Source of the DNA: Candidatus Heimdallarchaeota archaeon
Lineage (GTDB): Archaea; Asgardarchaeota; Heimdallarchaeia; Heimdallarchaeales; Kariarchaeaceae
NCBI GenBank assembly: GCA_021399405.1
Contig: JAAFKL010000352.1
Coordinates: forward strand, 1-11,458
Length of the DNA: 11,458 bases
Reading direction: 5' to 3'
Of the stretch, positions 6,499 through 11,458 are shown piece by piece. A program made the position numbers and the translations under genes. Each line of letters begins with the position of its first letter. Positions within the stretch are counted from its first letter, which is position 1. The notes below the pieces were generated by a model. It did no database searches and was not told the DNA's origin. It was given only the letters and a program-made list of their open reading frames with translations.

Positions 6499-6505
6499 AT
6501 AGTTC

Positions 6506-6515
6506 TTTTATTAAG
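6506..6515 (+). promoter_or_regulatory. TATA box of the TrmB-like gene
   Basis: TTTTATTAAG lies 18 bp upstream of the ATG at 6533, and its centre is about 23 bp away. Transcription would start at the ATG, giving a leaderless message; no ribosome-binding site is present. Confidence 0.5.
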
Positions 6516-6532
6516 ATAAAACAATTAAATGT

Positions 6533-7357
6533 ATGAATAACAAAATATCCCTTTCAGAATTATTAAGCCAAACTGGTTTTTTTCAGTCAATTCATGATGT
6601 CAAAGTCCTCACGCATATTGTTAAGAATCCTCTGAAAGATACCGTTAAAGATATTTGTGACGAGACAGGTTTGCCTGATTCTAAAGTCTATCCTGCACTT
6701 AATCACCTTAAAGAATTAGGATTAGTTTTGAAAGATTCAAGCCATCGACCCGCTCGATATAGCTTTACAGATCCACAAGCGTTGAAAGAGTTTCTTCAAT
6801 CTAATTTTGACTTAGAAGTTGAAAATCGAAAGAAAGGAATCTCATTGATTAACAAACAAATTGTTAACTTATGGAATTCAGATGAGCCCGAACTTGGACA
6901 AGTAGCCTATCTCTACCGTGGTAATGCTATCTACGATGAAATTTTGAGGATAATGAAAAATTCACGGGACAAAATTGTATTAATCCTTTCTGAAAGCTTT
7001 GAACCATTTTTGGAAACCATAATTTCCGAAATTCCGAAACTAACTGCTAGAGGTGTGAAAGTGGAATTGGCTATTCCAAATGGACTAACTACTGGTTTAG
7101 AGAATTTCATAGGATCCCCTGAAAACCTTCTAAAGTTAAAAGTCTCTGTGACATTATCAAATAGTTATATTGTTCGCGATGGGAAAACTATGCTCAATAT
7201 AATTCATAGAAGAGAAGAAAGCGTGGCGATGTTGACTAACGATAAGCTCTTGGTAAAATATATTGCATCGTGTTGGAATGATACTTCTTGTTGTATTGAC
7301 CGTACGAATTTCCTAAATGAAAAGAATATACTTAATCTCGAAGTGCTTGAACGTTAA
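6533..7357 (+). CDS. TrmB-family winged-helix regulator, candidate metalloid sensor
   Basis: This 274-residue protein has an N-terminal winged helix-turn-helix (about 20-80, with DICDETGLPDSKVYPALNHLKELGLV as helix-turn-helix and RPARYSFTD as the wing). A helical linker (about 84-115) follows, then a C-terminal alpha/beta sensor domain (about 120-260) of the phospholipase-D-like type seen in TrmB regulators. TrmB proteins classically sense sugars. Here Cys247, Cys253 and Cys254 cluster near the C-terminus (CWNDTSCC), with another cysteine at 42. Given the divergent arsM-like gene, I infer that arsenite or a related soft metal is the ligand. That is a prediction, because classical arsenic sensing uses ArsR folds. 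The protein probably controls itself and arsM through the inverted repeat at 6474-6498. It is convergent with the 344-residue unknown, 26 bp away. Confidence 0.85.
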   Translation: MNNKISLSELLSQTGFFQSIHDVKVLTHIVKNPLKDTVKDICDETGLPDSKVYPALNHLKELGLVLKDSSHRPARYSFTDPQALKEFLQSNFDLEVENRKKGISLINKQIVNLWNSDEPELGQVAYLYRGNAIYDEILRIMKNSRDKIVLILSESFEPFLETIISEIPKLTARGVKVELAIPNGLTTGLENFIGSPENLLKLKVSVTLSNSYIVRDGKTMLNIIHRREESVAMLTNDKLLVKYIASCWNDTSCCIDRTNFLNEKNILNLEVLER

Positions 7358-7383
7358 TCTTCATAATAACCTAATATTTCATT

Positions 7384-8418
7384 TCAAGGCATGAAATCCT
7401 CAATTAACCGTTTACCCGTTTGGTTAAACTCATTTTTGAGATCTTTAAATAATAATAATAACCTATTTTTTTCTTTTTCATCAAAGAACTCATCTTCAAG
7501 AGATGTATCGACCAAAATTGAGGCAATCCCAGCAGAAGTGATATTTATTGAAGCATCTCCTCGAGCTTCCGGTGGGGGCTTTGAGAGCAATAAACGGTTC
7601 AAATATTCTTTGTGTGCAGAGAGCATTTTGATACCGTCATGCGGGTGGTAACTTTTCGGGCTACTAATTTCTCTCATAAAAGTATCTATGGCATTTTTGT
7701 TTGGTGCAAAGACATTTCTTGATATTACACCCTTCAATAATGCTTGTAGAGAGTCTGATTCTTCTATCAGCGTGAAAGGAATGATTGAAATCATTTCGTT
7801 AAAAGTTGCATCAACCTCACTGTCAAATATTTTTGGAGCATCCATAACGCGCTGTAGTATTTCTATGGGTAAAGCTATCATATTTATTTCTCTGAAATCA
7901 GTAGTGTACGTACCTTTATCAAGAGAAAATTCCGTATAAAACACTGCTGGACCTGTGAGCAAGAAGATATCTTCCCCAAATTTGTCTTGCTTCTCTAGAA
8001 TATCGTAGGACAGCATTACTATTGTGTCTTTCGTTAATTCCAGAACTGGTCTGTTGAGATAGAATCCTTTTGTCTGATATTCGAGAACTTTGCTCCATGA
8101 TGGAATGATAATTAATGAATTTAGCTCTTTACTCTTCAGTTCTGATAAACGTGCGTCTTTCAATTCTTTTGTAATTGATTCAATTTCCTCATCAATATTC
8201 AAAATATATTGTTGCAGGTCTTCCTCAGACACAAAACCTTTCTTGGCGAATCCATGTTCTGACATGAAACGAAATATCTCTCGAAGCTTGAAATCACCAA
8301 GTTCAAGCTGATCGAAATTAGCGTCACTTTGGTAGTATCCCTTCAGAACATTGAGATATCTAATTGTGTTTTCACCTTCGAGATACGTATCACTATTTTC
8401 GACATCAAGCTTTTTCAA
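7384..8418 (-). CDS. Uncharacterised 344-residue cytosolic protein, divergent from the SNARE-like gene
   Basis: I do not recognise this protein. It has no signal peptide, membrane segment, metal-binding Cys cluster or nucleotide-binding loop. The N-terminal third (about 1-100) is highly charged and probably helical, with a coiled-coil-like stretch at 68-99. A middle part (about 100-190) alternates hydrophobic strands and turns (NSLIIIPSW, DTIVMLSYDIL, EDIFLLTGPAVFY) and looks like an alpha/beta or beta-rich core. The C-terminal part (about 190-344) is helical, with one conspicuous PPPEARGD loop (281-288). The start is TTG at 8418: a GAGGG ribosome-binding site (8430-8426) lies exactly 7 nt upstream, and a TAA closes the frame before any ATG. 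A TATA-like TTTAAGTA (8473-8466) would give a leader of about 27 nt. The shared divergent promoter region with the SNARE-like gene suggests co-regulation. No functional call is made. Confidence 0.8.
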   Translation of the reverse strand: MKKLDVENSDTYLEGENTIRYLNVLKGYYQSDANFDQLELGDFKLREIFRFMSEHGFAKKGFVSEEDLQQYILNIDEEIESITKELKDARLSELKSKELNSLIIIPSWSKVLEYQTKGFYLNRPVLELTKDTIVMLSYDILEKQDKFGEDIFLLTGPAVFYTEFSLDKGTYTTDFREINMIALPIEILQRVMDAPKIFDSEVDATFNEMISIIPFTLIEESDSLQALLKGVISRNVFAPNKNAIDTFMREISSPKSYHPHDGIKMLSAHKEYLNRLLLSKPPPEARGDASINITSAGIASILVDTSLEDEFFDEKEKNRLLLLFKDLKNEFNQTGKRLIEDFMP

Positions 8419-8657
8419 AACTGTTCCCTCAAGAATAACTTATAACGTTCTTAGGTTGTTAGGATACTTAAATTGTAGGTCGTTGTATGTTTAAAATTTG
8501 TAATTCCAACTAGTTTAGCAATTGTATCTCGAAGGAAGCAATATTACATCTGTTTTTCTGATTATTTAGATACAATATCTATTTTCAATTACTGATGTAA
8601 TCAAATTTAATCTATCAATCGATTGTATTTATATTAAAGTAAGTGATAAATACATTT
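8419..8657. promoter_or_regulatory. Divergent promoter region of the 344-residue unknown and the SNARE-like gene
   Basis: This 239-bp spacer contains the minus-strand TATA-like element at 8466-8473 and GAGGG site at 8426-8430, and the plus-strand TATA at 8628-8637. Two interlocking inverted repeats occur: ATTGTATCT/AGATACAAT (8521-8529, 8568-8576) and ATTACATC/GATGTAAT (8543-8550, 8594-8601). They may be regulator sites, but in sequence this AT-rich they could be chance. No gene is visible. Confidence 0.45.
8628..8637 (+). promoter_or_regulatory. TATA box of the SNARE-like gene
   Basis: TTTATATTAA is centred about 26 bp before the ATG at 8658, so the transcript would begin at that ATG. This favours ATG over the in-frame GTG at 8643 as the start. 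Confidence 0.6.
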
Positions 8658-9383
8658 ATGGAACAAGAACAAGTACAAAAGAAGAAGAAAAGTTTAGCTA
8701 GAAAAATTGGAGAGAAATTCGGTCGAGGGCCAGATGCTGATGAGCTGATGACTGAAACATTAAGTGATCTGACTGATATTGTGGGTTCTATGAAGCTTGT
8801 ATTCGAGGACTTTGAAGATGGATATGAGAAGCAATTGGATGAAGAAAGATCATCGTGGCAAAAATTACAATCCAAATTACCTGGTTTTCTTCAAGCAAGT
8901 AAAATGAAAACTGAGGAAAAAAGGTTCAATCGGATCAAATCAAACAAATCCAATTTGGGAGAACTTGAAGATAATCTCAAAAAATTAGAAATGATAATCA
9001 GTTCAGGTCAAACCAACTTGGAAGTTTTAGGTCAAGCCGCATTAAATGCTGCCGTACCGGGTGAATTATCGAGCAAGTCAATGAGTGAGTTTGAAGATCG
9101 ATTACAAACGATGGAACAAAACGTTTCTTCCTCAATGAACGATATGGGTGCACAGATTTCATTAATCAAATCTGCTTTGGACAATATGGCAGGTCAATTG
9201 GATGAACAAGGTGTTACTTTAGAAAATATTGATGAGAAGATTGATACAATCGATGGTAAACTTGACAAAGCCCAAGAAATGTTAGTTAAAATATCACGAA
9301 AACTAACTGGGAATCGCGTAATAATGCTCGTAATTGCAGGAACTGCAACTGCTGTAATATTAAACAAACTCGTACTCTCATAA
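8658..9383 (+). CDS. Tail-anchored Q-SNARE-like protein
   Basis: This 241-residue, almost wholly helical protein ends in one transmembrane helix (about 221-239, VIMLVIAGTATAVIL) and a six-residue tail, so it is tail-anchored with its bulk in the cytosol. Residues 160-212 form a complete SNARE motif. With Gln184 as layer 0, the layers are -7 Met160, -6 Met163, -5 Ile167, -4 Ile170, -3 Leu174, -2 Met177, -1 Leu181, +1 Leu188, +2 Ile191, +3 Ile195, +4 Ile198, +5 Leu202, +6 Ala205, +7 Leu209 and +8 Ile212: all 15 non-zero layers are apolar. LDEQGVTLE around layer 0 recalls Qc SNAREs such as syntaxin 6 (from memory). Residues 25-130 form a helical N-terminal region, perhaps a regulatory bundle. 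SNAREs drive membrane fusion in eukaryotes, and Heimdallarchaeota homologues have been described. The leaderless ATG at 8658 is chosen over GTG at 8643. An unrelated membrane-anchored coiled coil is the alternative. Confidence 0.85.
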   Translation: MEQEQVQKKKKSLARKIGEKFGRGPDADELMTETLSDLTDIVGSMKLVFEDFEDGYEKQLDEERSSWQKLQSKLPGFLQASKMKTEEKRFNRIKSNKSNLGELEDNLKKLEMIISSGQTNLEVLGQAALNAAVPGELSSKSMSEFEDRLQTMEQNVSSSMNDMGAQISLIKSALDNMAGQLDEQGVTLENIDEKIDTIDGKLDKAQEMLVKISRKLTGNRVIMLVIAGTATAVILNKLVLS

Positions 9384-9412
9384 CTATATCCAAAATGATA
9401 AATTGAAGTCTG

Positions 9413-9418
9413 TTTTTT
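9413..9418 (+). terminator. T-run terminator after the SNARE-like gene
   Basis: A run of six T bases lies 30 bp past the stop codon, with a further T-rich stretch (ATTTTG) at about 9428. It is a plausible hairpin-independent archaeal terminator. Confidence 0.4.
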
Positions 9419-9514
9419 ACAAATCTTATTTTGATAATAATCACAATCCACCGATATGTTAATAGAGGTTGCTAAGTGAAGAAGATTAACAAAAAGAAGG
9501 TCGTTGCCTTGGAA

Positions 9515-9523
9515 TTTATATAA
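9515..9523 (+). promoter_or_regulatory. TATA box of the pheS-pheT operon
   Basis: TTTATATAA is a close match to the archaeal TATA consensus. The predicted start near 9543-9546 leaves a leader of about 66-69 nt before pheS, much longer than for other genes here. A 20-codon frame (9553-9615) fills most of it. Confidence 0.55.
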
Positions 9524-9552
9524 CTAACAATTTAAGAAATGAAAACGAGATA

Positions 9553-9615
9553 GTGGAACTTACAGTAACACAAGCAAAGGTTTCAAAGGTTATCCTAATG
9601 GAGGTCATCCTATGA
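9553..9615 (+). CDS. Possible short leader ORF overlapping the pheS start
   Basis: A GTG-initiated frame of 20 codons (MELTVTQAKVSKVILMEVIL) begins about 8-10 nt after the predicted operon transcript start. Its TGA overlaps the pheS ATG as ATGA, the arrangement typical of coupled translation, and it reads through the pheS ribosome-binding site. It contains no phenylalanine codon, so a classical Phe attenuation peptide is unlikely. It may be chance: 20 codons is short, and an internal ATG at 9598 overlaps the same signal. Confidence 0.25.
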   Translation: MELTVTQAKVSKVILMEVIL

Positions 9616-11111
9616 AAAAAACCAATCTAACACCTATTAATCTTCGGATTTTGCAAAGCATAGTAAAATCAAAGACAACTGAGGTAGCTCTGTTGGCTGA
9701 AAAGCTGAATATGGATAGAGGTAGGTTAGAGGGTGGTATTGCAACTTTAGTTGAGAATAAGTTGATAGATCGGGTTGTAAAAACAACTGTTTTTCATAAT
9801 CTAACCAAACGTGGTATAGAAGCAAGTAATGGACTTGTTGAGCGAAAAATCATCAATATTTTGATTAAAAGTCCCATTAACATGAAAGATCTCAATACAA
9901 TGGAAGGTTTCTCAAAAGGGGATGTGCCTGCAGGAATAGGTATCCTCCGAAAATCGGGAATCATCAAAATCAACAAAGGATTAGTTGAAATTATAGATCG
10001 CAAAATTGCATCTAAATTTTCATTGGATGTACAATCAGCTTTGTCTGATCTTGCAGGAATCAAAGACTCAGTTGATAACAAAATTGCTGATTTGCTTCTT
10101 GCACGAGGTTTCATTGAAATTGAAGAGAAAAATGTAACAACAATATCTACTTCAATCACGGAAGAGGATTTGAAATCAATCAAATCTGTTGATGAGGTCA
10201 GTAAACTCACGCCAAAGTTAATATCCAGTGGCGAATGGCAAAATGTAAGTTTCAAACCATATTCTTTGAACACTAAACCGAGAACAATTTATCCCGGTAA
10301 GTACAATCCATATAAGCAGTTTCTAGATCATTTACGTGTAAAACTAATTGGACTAGGTTTTCAAGAAATGAGAGGGCCACTTGTAGAGCAAGAATTCTGG
10401 AATTTTGACGCTCTTTATGCACCTCAAGATCATGCTTCACGGGAAGATAGTGATATTCTCCTAATAGATTCTCCCACTCATGGTGTTTTGTCAAAGGATA
10501 AATATGTAAAAAATGTGGCAAAAACACATGAGGATGGTTGGAAAACTGGCAGCTTGGGACATCGATACAAATGGGATCCAAAAAAGGCTGCAAGGTTGCT
10601 ATTAAGACCTCAAGGAACTGCAATTTCTGCTCGAACATTAGCGAAGATAGAAAAACCTCCTGCCAAATTCTTTTCAATCGCCAGATGTTTTCGACCTGAT
10701 CAAATTGATGCTACTCATGATGTGGAATTTGATCAGACTGAAGGTATCATTTGTGATCCTAGTATAACTTTCAGAGATCTACTCGGGATGCTACGTACAT
10801 TTGCAATTGAGGTTGCAGGTGCTACTGAAGTGAGATTTAGACCTGATTACTATCCGTTCACTAGTCCATCTGTTGAGTTATCTGCCAAACATCCAGTATT
10901 AGGATATATTGAATTTGGTGGGGCAGGTGTATTCAGACCAGAAGTTACACAACCATTCGGAATTGATTATCCAGTTCTTGCATGGGGATTAGGTGTTGGT
11001 AGATTATTCATGACTAAGTACAATGTCAAAGATATACGGGAACTTTTCACACAAAATCTGGGTTGGCTAAGAGATCAAGAGGTCTCTTCAGGAATCCAAT
11101 TGGAGGAATAA
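9612..11111 (+). CDS. pheS: Phenylalanine--tRNA ligase alpha subunit
   Basis: The catalytic subunit of the (alpha-beta)2 class II enzyme charges tRNA-Phe with phenylalanine. At 499 residues it has the length of archaeal/eukaryotic cytosolic forms. Residues 1-180 hold tandem winged-helix-like modules that contact tRNA. The class II core follows: motif 1 region GLGFQEMRGPLVE (247-259) running into EFWNFDALYAPQDH, motif 2 with ARCFRPDQIDATHDVEFDQ (357-375), the phenylalanine-pocket segment YYPFTSPSVE (413-422), and motif 3 with GLGVGR (459-464). At 333-337, PQGTA stands where many homologues have a THTT/HTS-type sequence that contacts the amino acid. This may be a lineage difference. A strong GGAGGT site (9600-9605) lies 6 nt before ATG. 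pheT follows after 3 nt in the same operon. Confidence 0.97.
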   Translation: MKKTNLTPINLRILQSIVKSKTTEVALLAEKLNMDRGRLEGGIATLVENKLIDRVVKTTVFHNLTKRGIEASNGLVERKIINILIKSPINMKDLNTMEGFSKGDVPAGIGILRKSGIIKINKGLVEIIDRKIASKFSLDVQSALSDLAGIKDSVDNKIADLLLARGFIEIEEKNVTTISTSITEEDLKSIKSVDEVSKLTPKLISSGEWQNVSFKPYSLNTKPRTIYPGKYNPYKQFLDHLRVKLIGLGFQEMRGPLVEQEFWNFDALYAPQDHASREDSDILLIDSPTHGVLSKDKYVKNVAKTHEDGWKTGSLGHRYKWDPKKAARLLLRPQGTAISARTLAKIEKPPAKFFSIARCFRPDQIDATHDVEFDQTEGIICDPSITFRDLLGMLRTFAIEVAGATEVRFRPDYYPFTSPSVELSAKHPVLGYIEFGGAGVFRPEVTQPFGIDYPVLAWGLGVGRLFMTKYNVKDIRELFTQNLGWLRDQEVSSGIQLEE

Positions 11112-11114
11112 CAA

Positions 11115-11458
11115 ATGGTAACTATAGATGTCTCTATGGAAGATTTTTCCGAATTACTCGGTTTAGATTACACATTAGATCCAGAAGAAATGGATGATTT
11201 GCTCGCTTTTGTAATATCTGAAGTAGATTCAGATCCCGAAGGGCCTGACGAAAATGGTCACACTAAAATTAGTATTGAAATTAAAACTAGTAACAGACCA
11301 GATTTGTGGAGCACCGAAGGTATTACAAGAGTATTACGTGGTAGAAATGGCAAAACGGGTGTACCCGAATTAGCGACAACACCATCTGGTTTTGAGATTG
11401 ATGTTGATGCTGATCTAATGAAAATAAGACCCTACATATCTGCTTCAATAGTAAGGGG
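11115..11458 (+). CDS. pheT: Phenylalanine--tRNA ligase beta subunit (N-terminal part)
   Basis: The first 114 codons are present; the gene continues past the right edge. The protein begins MVTIDVSMEDFSELLG. The hallmark SNRPDLWSTEGITRVLRG segment (about residues 59-76) is the archaeal version of the N-terminal B1 domain, and RPYI...VRG begins the next conserved block. The beta subunit carries the B3/B4 editing site (not in the window) that removes Tyr mischarged on tRNA-Phe, plus tRNA-binding parts. The start codon lies 3 nt after the pheS stop, with a GGAGG ribosome-binding site (11102-11106) in the last pheS codons, so the two are cotranscribed and made in balance. Confidence 0.95.
   Translation, partial: MVTIDVSMEDFSELLGLDYTLDPEEMDDLLAFVISEVDSDPEGPDENGHTKISIEIKTSNRPDLWSTEGITRVLRGRNGKTGVPELATTPSGFEIDVDADLMKIRPYISASIVR

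Noticed and set aside
8521..8601. Interlocking inverted repeats read as a pseudoknot or riboswitch
   Set aside because: The arms are AT-rich 8-9-mers with long spacers, likely by chance, and they lie upstream of the predicted transcript start of the SNARE-like gene.
8643..8657. GTG at 8643 as the start of the SNARE-like gene
   Set aside because: The TATA box at 8628-8637 places the transcript start at about 8658, so the GTG would probably not be transcribed. It adds only five residues.
9384..9514. A tRNA or small RNA between the SNARE-like gene and pheS
   Set aside because: No T-loop GTTCRANNC sequence, cloverleaf pairing or GC enrichment is visible.

Overview
The window looks like a chromosomal segment from an Asgard archaeon, most likely of the Heimdallarchaeia. 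The assignment rests on several observations. There is an archaeal-type pheS-pheT operon, and TATA-box promoters sit about 25-30 bp upstream of start codons, often without room for a leader. There is a Gtr1/Rag-like small GTPase. Most telling is a tail-anchored protein with a complete Q-SNARE heptad register. A DOMON protein coupled to the start of a NarG-like nitrate reductase also fits a respiring Heimdall-type lineage. The DNA is AT-rich throughout. No transposase, integrase, CRISPR array, tRNA or rRNA is visible.

Layout from left to right. (1) Positions 1-842, minus strand: a DOMON haem-protein gene runs directly into the first 22 codons of a NarG-like molybdoenzyme that leaves the window. 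(2) 843-1324: an AT-rich divergent spacer holding the promoters on both sides. (3) 1325-3683, plus strand: a cytosolic serine beta-lactamase-like hydrolase, then a Rag-like GTPase. (4) 3705-5329: a TetR repressor divergent from an alpha/beta hydrolase, with two near-identical palindromic operators between them. (5) 5330-5648: a 319-bp convergent spacer with a sharply GC-richer block that may be a structured RNA. (6) 5649-7357: an arsM-like arsenite methyltransferase divergent from a TrmB-type regulator, with an inverted repeat between the two promoters. (7) 7384-9383: an unrecognised 344-residue protein (minus) divergent from the SNARE-like protein (plus). (8) 9384-11458: pheS and the first 114 codons of pheT, with a possible short leader ORF that overlaps the pheS start.

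The genes form small independent units rather than one pathway. Two are self-contained regulator/target pairs: TetR with the hydrolase, and the TrmB-like regulator with arsM. The DOMON/NarG pair is respiratory. The GTPase and the SNARE-like protein are eukaryote-signature proteins. The SNARE-like gene is the most notable item: with the conserved glutamine as layer zero, all 15 other core layers are hydrophobic, and a C-terminal membrane anchor follows. SNAREs have been reported from Heimdallarchaeota, so the protein class is not new. The gene's context and its unknown divergent neighbour look unexplored. All homology statements come from reading motifs, not from database searches.
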